Of a stretch of DNA of 64,000 nt, positions 34,639 through 48,141 are shown piece after piece. Every line of letters begins with the position of its first letter. Position 1 is the stretch's first letter. Below the pieces are notes generated by a model. That model saw nothing but the letters and a program-made list of their open reading frames with translations, had not been told where the DNA came from and ran no database searches. The stretch comes from Lyophyllum atratum. Its lineage: Eukaryota > Basidiomycota > Agaricomycetes > Agaricales > Lyophyllaceae. The position numbers were made by a program, and so were the translations under genes. The stretch spans positions 434,001 to 498,000 of the forward strand of contig JACGCN010000033.1 of the NCBI GenBank assembly GCA_014905825.1. Reading direction: 5' to 3'.

Positions 34639-37600
34639 AGGCTGTGTCTACGATCCGTAAACGGGCTAAATGTATCTGTCGTTTCGGCCGAACCTGCGCG
34701 GTTGTTTTACAATTTTGTCGTGTCGACCATGTTTGCTGCCACGACGTCCTCCCAAGGACAGAAGCATGGTCGAATTACACCGTAATGCTGGCACACGCCC
34801 TCCTGCAGGATGTAACCGCAGAGCCTCCGACGCATGAGCGCTGTAGGGTCTCAAGAAGTCTACACAGTTGTACTCGGTTCTGGTCACTGATTATTCGTTA
34901 GACAGCTTCAATGAAGGCCAGCGTGTGCTGCTGGGCCATGGCAATTGGCTCTGACTCTGACCTAGCTTTTGAGCGAAACGTGGCCCAACCCCAAATTCGC
35001 CTAGTCTATCCTGTTAGAAGCGCGAATTACTTTGAATTACATTTACCAAGGGACGATGCCCATGTTGCCATGAAGTAGCATCCCTTGCAATGCTGCCAAA
35101 CTTGGGACTCTCCTTGCCTGTAATTTTCGGGTCAATCGGTGTCCCAAGTCCTCCCTCCTTCGGCAACCTAACGAGCATCTGAACAACGAAAGAGAAAAAG
35201 GTGAGATCAACAAAGGTGTTTGTAGCTCACGAAAGCCTTCTGATATATCACTTCCATGGAATGACTGGCGATTTGCTGGTGATTGTACCTTGCCTGAGCA
35301 CTCTCCGCTGTCCGTCTTACCCGCACACAGGTAGGCCAAACTTCCGAGGGCGACGGTCCGTTGCGCGAAAAGATGGCATATTTACTCAGAATTTACTTGC
35401 TATCATACTCAGAGGCCATACACGGACACCGCCACGGCGTGATCTGGTGGCGCGACGATGCTCGGCTCGGGCTGCGACTCCGGCAGAAGGTGTAGCCATT
35501 GGCATATTCGGAGCATGGGTCGAGAATCACTAAACGAGAACCAGGTGAAGCATGTATCCACGTATTCCAAGAGCGCTGAATCTATCTAATTCTTTCGGCC
35601 GAAATCGATGTTGCTCAGATCTACCATCTCACTTGCCTTGGCTGTTCGAGACTTTCTGCCTATCGTCTTCAGGCCTCTCTGGTCGATCCCATGCACCCGT
35701 TGTTCTCGTGATCACGCCACTGGCAGTGAAGTGGTCCATGATCGAGCTTCATTGTCTTACTCATGTCGAAACCCACGCACCGACATCGGCTATTTAATAT
35801 CATGTGTACTGCAAGTCGGAAGGTAGGGCCTAACGCACGACCCAAGAAAATACACCAAGAACTCTCGTGGTATGTTGCCAATCACATATTCTCCATTGGG
35901 AGATAAGAAGCCGACTTATCAGGTCATCCTGGTGCGCCGCTTTCCTTCGTCACTTGCATCTCGTTCGGGATGGACTTGTGTCACTGCTACCGTATCCTTT
36001 ATGGACCCACACCGAGGGATCTTGTTCGGCTCACCCTGCAAACACCCGTTTTGTCTAAGTATCATCGTGGTTTGCACATTGCACAACGTTTCACGGATGT
36101 TTTGGCATGTCATAGCCGATACGTAACCTATTTGGCATGGTCCATGGACGGGTCCTCCACGAGCACAGAAACGAGTCTGCGACTTTCCTACAGGCTTTCA
36201 TACCGGCAGACATACTTGGAAGTGTTTGCTGAGCACTTGCGAAGAGTCGGAGGTGGGCGATAACTACGCGATCTTGATCTCGATTCTTAATGACCCTGAC
36301 TCTCCCCGTATGGAGCAGATTGACTTTCAAGAGGCATTATTACGATATGGCGTGGGCTCAGAGACATACTCGAGTTCTCATGCACATATGTTCTAACTCG
36401 AAGCAAAAGAGTACAGCGCGTCGGCTGGCAGAACCACATTTCCGAAATGCTTCAAAATACGTGCGATTCTATGAGCGCGTCTTCAAACCTTGGAGTGACG
36501 ACGCCTAACTTTGGCCTCTCTCTTCCTCTATGACCTAGCACCGAGAGGCCCATATGATGACGTCTCCGGGGTCACCGTCGAAGACAGAACTTCTAACCCG
36601 ACTAACCCCCCAACGCCAAAATTATTCTGTCATCCACAAAATACCACAAGCTCCCATTCACTCAAAGCACGCGAACATATAGGTATCCCCATGAAGCGCA
36701 GCAATCTGTCGTTTTCCGGCAAATAAACCAGTAACCCTTCATGTTCTTGCCATCCAGTTCCTCGGTCTCCCGAGCTTTCTTCCCATGTCCTCTCCCTCTC
36801 TCTCGTGAAGCATGGTGGAGTCGTGCATTCTACCCTACGAGGCGTGATTCGTGCATACCAACCAATACATATACCATGCATGTACGTACATACACGACAT
36901 CCGCGTCCTATCCACAGCTCATCCTCTTCCTCCATGACTCGCATCTCCAATAAGACGTCAAGATTCACATATCCGACAGGAGCAGGGAAGCCAAGTGACA
37001 GCACCGCCATTCCTGCGCCTAAATTATCAACGCCAACTCTGATGTCCACGTTATTCTCGATCATGGGGTACGCGAGTGAGTGGGCTGCGACCCCGATATC
37101 GGGCGAAGTAACGCAGCATCCATTCTCGGCCATCTATCAGTAAACAATACGCACATGTGTCGAGACTGCATTGGCGCCTGGTCCACTGGGTCCCGCAGTT
37201 GACTGGTCCATCGCACGTTATGTGTATGATAGTGGGCGCAAGCGGTCGGAACTCAATACGCTCAGCCTGACAGTTGACGATTGAAACTTCGTCTTAGGGC
37301 GGCGGACTCGGGTTTTACTAGCGCCGTCAGATATACTCCGTGGTAGTCCAGTATCCGATAAACTGCATTACTGGCCTTCATCGCTTATCTTGAGACAAGC
37401 ACTGGGCACCTGCTCTTTCGTCGGTAACTTTGCCGTTTTCGACGAGATGCAGTTGAACGGTGTGGGTGCGTGGATCCCCTTTCACTGGAACGTTGTCCAA
37501 TGAAATGATCAGATACCGCCCGAACATTACCCCAACATGCTACATCCTCAAGCGGCATACTTACCTCCCGGCAGAACTCACTGGATCAGGTCCCGCGTCC

Positions 37601-39838
37601 CGAGTCGGGACATTCCAGAGACTTGCAAAGAAGTCGTCTCTTTCGTCATAGACCTCGCCACTTTCGGTGACGTGCTGGAGTCGGAAGATAACGGTGTACC
37701 AGGATGCGGATCTCACTCTCAGCCAGCGCGCTTAGGATCAGAATACTCGATTACGCGGATAACTGGATTACGCCCTGGGCAGTCTGTTACGGTCCAGTTT
37801 CCTGGTGCCTGAATACCAACAGCACGTAGAGCACCCCCATACATACAGCGTAAGGCTAGGGTGACACCATATGTGGGCTATTACATGCAACTCATATAGC
37901 CGCGTCCCTCGTACATTGCACATTCAATTGCACGGTGTGGCTCCCAGAACGTCACTCCACCCACTCATCTCTTCCACCCTGGTATAAAGCACCCTTGAGC
38001 GCTTGGAGCCGCCCTCTACATCACAAGGAAAAATTCTGCAATGCAGGAGTTCGGCGGGTATCGGCAGGTATCGGCGCCGTCTTCCTAACAGAAATCAGAA
38101 AAGCAGATTCAGCGCGCACATTCACACGTCAAACGATAAGCCCATGCTCAAAATCCCGCTCGAAATGCCGCAACACACCTTCAAGTAAAGAATCTACCTA
38201 AAACCGACATCGAAGAACATACGCATCCGGGTCCGTATCAAGTCGAAGCAACGCACTCTTTCTCGAGGGAAAGGAAAAGGCGAAGACGTAGGTAGAGGAG
38301 CGCCCGGCGTCTTGGACGATGATGCCATCGCCGCAGCACGCAGATCCGGGTGATTTAATATTCATATCACGTATACACCAGGTGCAGAGCGCCGGCGGCA
38401 GGAACGGAGTATAGTTCGTAGTGTATAACACTGGTCGTTGCCTTCCATCCCATACATACGTCGACGGGCTAGGCGGGGACACCTGGGTCCTGAATCCAAG
38501 GTGTCTTGTTCACGGCGGGCGAAACCTCCGAAAGCAAAAATTGAAGACGACCTGGATCAAGTCTATTGTTGGTGTGTTCCGGCGGGATAGGCATCACGCA
38601 TCATCAGGCCTACATCACGCTGATGCTTATTTCGATGCAAAGTAGGTCCCTGTGTACGTACGAGCAAGAGTAAATCCAGGACAGAAACTTGATGCAGGTG
38701 ATGATGATCACGACCTCTCATCACCGCTATCAACAGGGCCTGCATAGGTTGCACTGTGAAATGCTCGGAGGACGGTCGCAATCAGCAACGGTGGAGCGGA
38801 AGATATACGGAGCCAGTGGGTTGTCGGAATCATGAAGGCATGAAAGACAGGACGACGAGTTGTACGTTCCGGTGGCGGTGGAGGGTTTCATAGAAAGCTC
38901 CAAGTCCCATTCAAGCCAGGGCCGGAACGGCGACGGACACGGACATGGATACAGAGGGAGGAGTCGCTTGGAGGTCCGAACGTGATTGCTGGGTGGCGGA
39001 TTCTGGGACATGGATCTTCATATTCTCCAAGCGAGGATGAGGCGCTCCGACGACCGCACGAGGCGTGCGTCGCATGTTCCGAGTCCGCACCGCAGTGCTG
39101 ACTATTATAGCAATGCTTCTGGATTCGTCATGCTCCAATAGAAGGTGTGCAGAGCGCCTTGCCGCCACGCACAAGGGCATGCATGTGTGCGAGTGAGAGG
39201 GCGGCAGTGACGGCGTCTTGCGAAATGGGAAGTCCCGCACGGGAAATGCCGAGAGAGTCTGTGTCCCTGAGTCTGCTATTTTTGCGGGCGGTCGGTGGCA
39301 GGCGCCGACAATCTCCTGGTCTGCTGGCCCTTGATCTCAACATCTCTGCAGGGTTCGCGGGGGTAAAGCTGGAAGATTTTTGAGGGGTACGGGGGAGGGC
39401 GTGGCAGACGGAGAAATGGTGGTCGGCAGGCGTACGCCTGGAGGGTGCCAGCCAGACGCTGGTGTCTTGTCACAGTCATGGCAATAACAGCTGCCTGCCG
39501 TGTAGAGGATTGATGTGCAGGCTGCAGACATACGATCAAGAACGGTGTCGCGACGGATGCTGTGGAATTGGTGTGGGCTGGTGCACGCCGAGTGGTATCC
39601 TTGGCAGCCTGATGGGAGAGCGGCGAGCTGCGGCGGGGCACGAGTTTATGCTATTACGGGGGCAGGCGTACATTATGTTTACGTGTCAGGACGTGGGGCG
39701 GAAGGAGATGGAGAGCGGTAAGAAAAGAGATGATTGCTAGTGTTAGTTAGGATGGTAGATCTGAGATCGGGTATTATGAGTTGAGATATGTAAAATTCTG
39801 TGCTGCAGGTGCACACCACGACCACTCTCCCATGCACC
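34639..39838. other. 5.2-kb stretch without a recognisable gene
   Basis: No frame here matches a family I know and no chain of exons could be built. Open pieces worth recording: a minus ATG frame of 167 codons at 37133-36630 with a tail ending LVVFCG; a plus frame at 37537-37812 ending SITRITGLRPGQSVTVQFPGA, which reads like the last exon of a real protein; and plus frames at 35867-36126 and 36290-36508. They may be exons of unrecognised genes or gene relics. The right end should contain the promoter of the HSF-type gene. Confidence 0.4.
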
Positions 39839-42823
39839 ATGTCCCACTTTGACATGAACCCCGATCCTGCCCACTATCCTCAGCAGCAGCGGCAGCAGCA
39901 GTGGCCTCCGCATCTCCTCTCCCCCACGCACCAACAGCCGTCCTTCCCGTCCCCGTCCCCGACCGACCACTACCCGCCGTACTATGCTCAGCAGGACCGC
40001 CGCACGGCCGACAACCACCACCTCGCAGGCCGCGGTTCCCTCTCTCTGAACCTTTCCTCATTGTCCGTCACCTCCCCGTCCAGTCATTCGCCTATCAACC
40101 CCTCCCCGGGCGCCTCCTCCGCCCTCTCCCCGTCCACTCCTATCAGCCCTTCCGCGAATCCCTTCAACCCCCACATTCAGCCCTCCTACCAGTTCGACCC
40201 GGCCCAGCAACAACCCCAGAGCAGCCCCGTGCACTATGCTGACGACGGCAACATTCTCCCACCACCTCCGTCCTCCAGCGGCTCCGTCTCCTCGTCATCC
40301 CCATACGACAATCGCCGCACCCCGGGGCCTTCGCGCTCATCCTCCGCTACCTCCTCATCTTCCCACCTCCCCCGTAAGCGCTCCTTTACCTCCACCCCGG
40401 TCCTCGAGGAAAGCATCATGTACGACGAAGCACGCGATGCACCCATGGAGCTCGCGTCGGCACAGACCTACGAGGACATCGACATGCGCTTCAACTCCAC
40501 GACGAACGGGCACGGGAGTCCCGTCGACGGCAGCGAGAGCACCAGCGGCGGCGAGGACCCCAGCCAGGGTGGGCAGATGGGCGTGCCCATGGGGGGTATG
40601 GGTGGTGTAGGCGGGGGCATGAATATCCTGGGCAAGCCAATGGCGACCAATAACTTTGTCACCAAGTTGTATCAGTGAGTCTTGCACCTCGTCTCTCTCC
40701 TTTTATCGATGTATAAGCCTCGGGATACCTATACCCGAGTAGGCCCTCACATCGCATCCCTTGATGAACTATGTCATGTCACCCCACTTCATGATGTGGA
40801 GATCCATCTCACCACCGCTCTTTCACCGTGGTGTCCGTGCCTCGTCGCGTTAACTTACCTTGCGCTTCGTCCTCGCAATACCTCATCGATACTGACAATG
40901 TCCCGCTCACAGGATGATCAACGACGCCAAGTCTGCGCACTACATTGCCTGGACAGAGCTCGGTACCTCCTTCGTCGTCTCTAATGTCGGCGAGTTCAGC
41001 CGTAGCATACTTGGTTCACACTTCAAGCACAACAACGTGCGTCAAATCTCACATACTAACTAAAAGTACTAAACACAAGACCTCTGTAGTTCTCAAGCTT
41101 CGTCCGCCAGCTCAACATGTACGGCTTCCACAAGATCAACCGGGTGCGTTCCGCCTTCATCCTTATCCCACGCCTAAAATTGAGAGCAAACGCGGATAGA
41201 CTCCAAGAGCGCAACGCACATCCACAGACGCACAAACTTGGGAGTTCTCCCACCACAAGTTCCTTCGCGGACGTCCCGACCTCCTAGATGAGATTAAACG
41301 CAAGGCTCTCGAGCCTGATCCCGCGCTGAAGCATCGCGTGGAGCTCCCCGGGGAGGTGGGTGACATTTCCTCATGGTCTCTTCTGTCTACCACCCCCTGT
41401 CCTGCTCTTTTTTTTTTTGGTCCCGCACTTCGCATTTCCAATTCGTTTTGGGTTCCGTGTGGCTGGGCCCGATCGCGTGACGGATGTACCTTCCGATCGC
41501 TTGATCGATCGAATCTGTGACTCATTCTTTCTTCCTTGGAGACGCGTGTCCCAGCGCCCCCTCTTCTTTTTTATGCATTTCTTGCATGTATGTCTCTGGA
41601 ATGGGGCAAGCTCCTCTTCTTCCTGTTGTTTTTTCTTCTTATGCCTGGTCTCTTCCCGTTTTTCTGCGCTAGTTTGCTTTCGTGGAAGAGACATCTGAGT
41701 CATGTTCCACGATTGCTTTCCTTTTTCATTTTGCTTCCTTACTTTGCGTCTTCGCGTTCCTGTGCTTCCTGTCCCTGGACTGGTGACTGACTTTTATGGC
41801 AACCTCCCGTCCCTTTCGATCGCATTCGCGTTTGGAACGACAGGTGGCCGCCCAGCTCAGCGCGATGCGCGAGGAGAACAGGCGCGTCTGGGACCAGCTT
41901 ACAGCAGAGAGGAAACGCACGGATCGCCTCGCGGGCGCGGTGGGCAGGCTCTGGGAGATAATAGGAGCACGGTTCCCAGGGAGTGGTACGTGGTCCTTTC
42001 TAGTCGTCACCCCTTTTCGCTTCATCTGAATTGTGGTCTTTTAGTCCCGCCCTTGCCAGCGGACCTGATGGACTGCGAGAGCCCGAACATCTACGTGACG
42101 TCGCCTGGTGCACCACCTTCATCCGCTGGCGCCTCAGGACAGGCGCGCGGGTTCCTGCCACCGCTCAGCATGAACATGAACATGAGCAGCCACTCTCTGC
42201 ACTCCATGCAGAGTCCCAGTACCAGCCCCACGCAGTCTGAGTTCCATCATACTCACCCGCATACGCACCAGCAACAGCAGCACACACAGCAGCAACAACA
42301 GCAGCAACAACAACAGCAAGGTAGCAATGGGGGAGGCGGGCCTCCGCCGCTCTCACGTCAACACTCCTTCCAGCACGTCCCATCCTACCTCCGGGGCGAT
42401 GCATCCCCTCTCCCCGCCTCCCCAGGCGGCTCCTCCACCATGGACCTCTTCGACGGCGCCGAGCCCGCCGCGCGCATCAGCTCCAAGCGGCCACGCATCT
42501 CAACAGAGGACGACACAATAGGAGACGTAGCCTCCTCCTCGCTCTCCTCGCCCGGGACAGGCGTGAACCCGCATTCGCACCCGCACACGCATGGCGGGAT
42601 GGGCGTGGCGCAGGGGAAGAAAATGAGCCGCGCGCGGAGCGATAGCGCGCCGCTGGGGTATGGGTTTGGCGTTGGGGTGGGGCTGACGAGTTGGGGCGGG
42701 GTGGGCAGGCCGAGGAGTGGGAGTGGGTTGGCGGGGAGGGGGGTGCCGAATATTGGGAATGTGTCGAGGGGTGGTGGGGGGGTTGGGGTGCCGAGTGTGC
42801 CTTCGAATGCGCCGAATCGGTAG
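39839..42823 (+). CDS. Heat-shock-factor-type transcription factor
   Basis: Six exons (39839-40674, 40913-41036, 41090-41143, 41200-41355, 41844-41985, 42045-42823) give 696 residues. Residues 1-270 are low-complexity Ser/Pro/Gln. The HSF DNA-binding winged helix starts near residue 272: NFVTKLYQMI, YIAWTELGTSFVV, FKHNNFSSFVRQLNMYGFHKI, then TWEFSHHKFLRGRPDLL. A coiled coil (QLSAMREENRRVWDQL, KRTDRLAGAVGRLWEII) follows, as needed for trimerisation. The C-terminal 260 residues hold a polyglutamine tract, His-rich repeats and a Gly-rich tail. It should bind nGAAn-type elements and act in stress or morphogenesis; HSF1 versus an Sfl1/Skn7-like factor cannot be decided. Introns 1 and 4 are unusually long (238 and 488 bp). 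Confidence 0.88.
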
Positions 42824-44852
42824 GGCGGGTGGTAGAGTGGGCGGAAGGCATCGAAGGACGTGGTCCGTATTGCTGGCTGGTGCGGCTGGCATTTTTAGAT
42901 GTGGTGGTGTGGGAGCTCTGGTTCTCGATTTGCTTTTTTCGTGCGCTTTGCTCTTTTTCTCATTTTGTGCTATACCGCGGAGCTCCCCCTTACCCACCAC
43001 CACCCCCGGCTTACCGATGCTACGACACCGGTATAGGTGCTGATTGTATCGCACCTCTTGCCGCCCATAAACAAAATCTTGCAACATCCCCTGGACTTGT
43101 CGCGGCCCCCTGTTCTTCTCCTCGAAATCTTGTTACACATACATCGCCGCGCCACGGACTTTCATTCTCTCCATGCTCCCATGTGTCTATTCCATCTCCG
43201 TCGAGCCTGTGTCACCATCACCATCCAACCCAACCCTTAGAGTTCATATTCCGTCACAGTTTGGTTTTGTCACTTGGAAAAAAAATCGAAACAGATACAT
43301 CCAACTTCCTGCCGCTCTTTTTTCCCCATTTATACCAATCCGCACACAGATCTTCCTTCTTTCTGGCCTCTTTTTGTGTTTTGTTTACAGTGCCTCGTAC
43401 AGATACCTCTATACACACAAAAGGCTACCCCCACCCCGTCTCACACATCCTTATACAAGTGTGCAGCCTGCGCCCATCTACTTTTCCCTCTTCACTGTCC
43501 ATTCTTCATTTATTTATTGTGCGTATACTTGATCCCTACATCGCAGCTTGTCTTTATACCGCTTTTCCATCCTACACGCTCACGCTCACTCGTCCTTTGT
43601 ATACACCATCACCCCGCACCCGTGTCCGTATCTGTCTTGTATAGCCTTTCCCGTATCCCGTATCCGCAACGAAAACATGTCTGCCAGATGCTGCAATCCC
43701 GTTCTTGTTTTCCGTGTCATCAGGGAGTGTGTTGGCAAGCCGGCGTCACGTTTTTCAATTCTTGGTATATACAGAATGGCGCTCCGCTACTGATCCTCCT
43801 CGTAGTTTCCATCCTAGCAGTCCATCGTAACACCGTCGTATGGACCTGTCGGGCATGAGAGTGATCAGATACGAATTAGGTGCTTGGGCGTTGCAGAAAG
43901 CTCTTCGTACCGTTGTGGTCACTAACATTGCCTAAGAGGATGTTAGGGACATCGCCGACAGTGCATCGCTCGCCGTCGTTGTCTTGCCCTTGGAAATGGC
44001 ATTCAGGAGTCGGCGACAGTCCGGACGCACGCCGTAATACTTATTTCTCCTGAACAGCCGAAAACTCCGAGTCACGGTGGCCTAGAGGACCAGCGCGAGA
44101 GAAGTATGCAGGACTGGCCATTGAGAAGGCTGCCAGGTTCCCCGTTGGCACCTATATATCTCCCATAGCCGCAGGCCTTTGATGACCGCTATCTACAGGA
44201 AGCTGATTGATGGATGTTGTTCGTAGGAGGGACCGCCAATGCATAATCCGAGCGAACTTTCGGACAAGCAAACTACGGGCTTAATTGTTCTCGTCACCTC
44301 GCACAACTTGGCATAAATTTAGGTGTTTGGTATGCAACTAATTCGCGCGAAGAATTGGATTGTGTAGAGGCAAACAGATATGTCGATAAGAAAATTTCCC
44401 AAAATACCTCCATGGGTAGTAACAGTCTTTCTACTTCACTCCGACTCAATATCATCCTGGTGATAACATACGAAGATCGTGGGTTAAGACCGGTGGCAGG
44501 CAGCCGGCCGTTGCAGTTTCCAGACGCCGATATGGAGAATTATGGGCCGCGGGAAGCAAGAAAAGGGAGGAGGAATCTTGTTGAAGGGGGGTATAAACGA
44601 ATTCGGGGTCGTTCACCCACTAAGGGGTATGCAAATACAGCAATAACAATAAGGACCTGTCACCTGCATCGGTGCACATGTGGTCTCTCCTGACCTGACC
44701 ACACGAAAATCCCAGAAATTATACAGGGAGGGAAGCGAGGATAGCCAGCTAGCCCTCCCAGGAGTAAGACCGCCAAAGCACCAAGCTAACTCAACAACTC
44801 CATTATCGCGGACTATCATCGCACTTTAGCACACCGCCCTGTCCATACTCCG
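42824..44852. other. Non-coding stretch, pyrimidine-rich on the left
   Basis: About 2 kb between convergent genes. From 43040 to 43850 the plus strand is strongly C/T-rich, with open frames that are compositional artefacts. The right half is unremarkable. It should carry the 3' ends of both neighbours. No gene, RNA or repeat was recognised. Confidence 0.5.
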
Positions 44853-46560
44853 CTACATGCCTCCATACGCATCCTCGGCGTCATACACGGTGTGAGATGA
44901 CATCGGGCGCGGCTTCGTGGTCACGTTCGCGCCATCGCTCGTAGATGCACCCGCACTCGCACCTACACCAGTACGACCCTCCCCACCATCCTTATTCACC
45001 ACAGCTAATGCACTCGGCTGAACCTTCACATCCCTTTGCATATCCGTATAGCGTGCGTCAGGTTCATACGCAGGGGGAGCACCGCCAGATTGGGTCGGCT
45101 GACGGCTTAGATAGGGTGTTCCTGCGTTGGTGGTGGCGGATGACTGAGGTGCCGAGGTGTTCGTGTTGTCCGTGTTGGAGCTGGAATTAGTGCTGGACCG
45201 GGAGTGGGCTGAGGGCGCAGGGGAGCTTCCTTGTGCTGCTGTGCGGGCAGCGGCGAGTGCGGCAGAGGCGGTGGTGGCGGTGTTCGTGAAGGGGTTAGGG
45301 AGCGAGCCATTGTTCTGGGGCGCCGGAGTGCGACTGGCTGGAAGGGCTTGGCCTGGGGCAAAAGAGCTCTGGTACTGCTGGGCAGGATGTTGCTGATACT
45401 GACGCTGGGGGTACTGCTGCTGCTGGGGATACTGTTGCTGCTGGGGGTACTGTTGTTGGTACTGGTTGCGCTGAGCTCCGTACGCGCCCTGGCCATATGC
45501 TGCATGCTGTCCGTACCCTGCTCCCCCACCATTCCCGCCATACAGCTCTGCATGTGGATCGCGTGAAATTTGTCCGTCTGCGCCATACATCCCAACGTTA
45601 TACTGTGCGGCACTGGAGGCATACTGGCCAAAGGGATCCGCACTACGCGCGGCGTATTCGCCGTAAGGAAGGGCAGCGGACGCCTGTGGGACGGCAGGAG
45701 CGTGCATGTGGCGCTCAATCATGGTGGGAGGGCGTGGACGTGGCTGCTGCTGCATTTGGGCTTTCTTCTCAGGTGGCATGGGAGGGTCCCCGAGGAGGTG
45801 CGCGGAGCGTCGGAACTGGGAGGCGTTGAAGGCGAGAGTCTCGAGGGATTTCCTGCGGTAACGCCTCTGTCCAGGGTTTTGTTAAGATTGGAAGCCACAC
45901 TTGAATGGAATGATGACTCACAACTAGGAAAAAGACCAAGACACCGAGAATGACTGCTCCGACTATGCCTCCGGAAACGCCTCCGGCGATAGCGCCGGTG
46001 CTTGCAGCGGCTGATCCGTTCGTCGCTCCGGCGGTGGCGGATGAACTGGGATGGGAGGATGTTTTTGAGGAGGTGCTTTCAATAGCAGGAGTAGTAGAGC
46101 TGGTAGTAGGCTGGACTGGGGGCTAGGAAAAAGATAAATATACGTTCGTAGGCTGATGCGGTGGAAAAAATCATACTGGTGGTATCGTGGACGAGGAGGT
46201 TGGTATGATCGACGGTGATGGAGTGGTTGGGAGAATTGCACTGGTCGTAGTCGGCGGGACAGGAGCGGAGGGAACCACGGGCTTGGAGGTGCCGACTGGG
46301 GGTATGGGCAGTTGGATTAGGGGCGATGTCGTCGGGCGAGCTGGCGGTAAGGTCCTGGTGGGCTTGGCGGGTGTAGTAGTAGCTGCATACAGATAAGGAA
46401 CGCGAACAGTAGGGACATAGGGAAATAAAAACATACGACGGGGGGTGACTGTCCTCACAAGGGTCTTCGTGACAGTGCTGTCCTCTTCTTTCGCTGCAGC
46501 CTTGGCCTGGCGAGCAGCTAGTCCGCGATGCTTTCGCGAGCCTCGATTTTCGTGGTTCAT
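44853..46560 (-). CDS. Single-pass membrane protein with mucin-like ectodomain (copy A)
   Basis: Four exons (46560-46437, 46382-46177, 46122-45922, 45866-44853) give 514 residues. There is no classical signal peptide; a basic start (HENRGSRKHRGLAARQ) precedes about 100 residues rich in Thr/Pro/Ser, likely O-glycosylated. One membrane helix lies at about 153-177 (GGVSGGIVGAVILGVLVFFL), followed by RRYRRKS as stop-transfer. The cytosolic part has AFNASQFRRSAHLLGDPP, RPPTMIER, a Gln/Tyr-rich stretch with repeated QQYPQQQ, and the tail VYDAEDAYGGM. A paralog with the same blocks and matching intron after the helix lies at 50.9 kb. The layout is that of fungal wall-stress-sensor or Skg6-like proteins; function unknown. 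Confidence 0.8.
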
Positions 46561-48141
46561 AATTTACAGTACGATTTAACTTTAAATGGGTATCTGGTAC
46601 GCGTTAGTGGGCGTAAAATGTAAAGAGGGAAACGAGGAAAGAATGTGGGGAAGAGACGGTCGGTGCGCTGGGAGGCAGGGTGGAGGCAGGAGGAAGAAGG
46701 GAACGCAAGTCGAGCAAGACCCGGTTTTCTCTCGGGGATGACAGCCGTGTCGGTTGCCCAAACAACCGTTTATTGATCACATTATTATTGATCCCGACTC
46801 AAGTCCGTTCACAGCTTCATTATTGTCGGCCCATGACGATCTCTAGTCTGTCTATTGAACAAGTAGGTATGTGCGGACGGTTGAAAATCGCCCTAACTCA
46901 CCCTGCTTGAAACAAGATAACCGCCGGACACTATTGTTGGAGCGTCGACTGTCAGGATGGGTTTTCCCATTTTTTTATGCATCATTCCGCGCAAATTGGC
47001 TGATGATAATCAATAATATTGGCGACGGGATACTATGTCCGCGCCTGTCCGCGCCCACTTGAACAGGCAGGAGATGTCGGGCATAAAAAACGCGATTGAG
47101 TCTTGAGAAGTCGCGCAGCCCAACCCCCGTCCGCAACGCGAGCTTCACAGCACCAACTTGACCACAACTAACGATGTCGTGTTGCTGCAGGTCGCTGCAC
47201 CATGATGCTTTTGTAAGTTTCAGCTGCGCCGCTGGACCGCATGGACGTCAGAGATGTCACGACGTTAACAGCTACGATCATATCTCATTTAGTACGTCAC
47301 GTCATCTCAAGCCAAAAACTAATTTCGAACAAGTCATTTGTCTGGTCGTTCCATCGCATTACAGCAAACTGCGAAACAAGAAAGGCTACTTAAATGTTCA
47401 AATTTATCGCAGAATCTGGTTCTTGCCCTCGGACGTCTCGAGCTCTTCTTCTCAAAGCTTCCATCGTGCCTCCTTGGGCGATGGCAAGTGACTCTATCTC
47501 TCGCACCCCAACGCAAGTAATCAGTGATGCCTACTCCCACCGAAATAATATCAAAGCCTGGCCAAAGTCTGGTGGCGCAAATCCCGCGCCCACGAAATTA
47601 AAGTCTTGCTTGCAGTGTATGACCCACCTTAACTACAGACTCGGGGTGGAAACGGTGAATTGCTAAGGCTACTGAGATTGACCCTATGATCAGCAGGATG
47701 CATATGACTCTGGCTATCATATCAATCGACGGTTACCACGCAGGAGCCACAACCCCATCGCTGAGGGCTACAGAGTATCGTCGAAGTCAACGCGTCCATG
47801 TATCACTTCGACGGCGCGCCAAGCAAAGAAGTTTCTTCACCTTCACCTCTATAGGCAAGCAGCGTACGAAGTCACAAGTGATAATTCAACCCAACTCACC
47901 AGTTCCATTTCTTAGGCTTCTGGCATACATAATTCGTCGCGTGATTGTATCCTTGTTCTCTGCCACAGCGACTATTGAATATTCATTGAAGGGTTCCAAT
48001 GATGGAAGTCTTCCGTGCAAAGAACGATGCGGGTTGCAATATATTGTACCGAAGGTTCAGGAATATACAAGTACAGATTACGGTTGGTACAAGCAATATA
48101 AGTTATGTTTTCGTCTGTCTGTAAGTGTTCAGCGTCCATGT
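46561..48141. other. Intergenic stretch
   Basis: 1.58 kb upstream of copy A and downstream of the DUF6533-type gene. Several plus frames of 60-180 codons occur (47174-47491, 47686-48237) but none has a recognisable motif, a good splice chain or coding-like composition. I see no supported gene. Confidence 0.4.

Noticed and set aside
36630..37133. 167-codon minus-strand ATG frame
   Set aside because: No motif, no neighbour exons, and the opposite strand is equally open; kept only as a note in the gene-poor stretch.
42500..43087. 195-codon minus-strand frame over the HSF 3' end
   Set aside because: It is Pro/Arg/His-rich low complexity caused by the G-rich plus strand; no domain.
42870..43860. 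Long plus frames after the HSF gene as a separate gene
   Set aside because: They are Ser/Pro/Leu-rich products of a pyrimidine-rich tract with no motif or splice structure.
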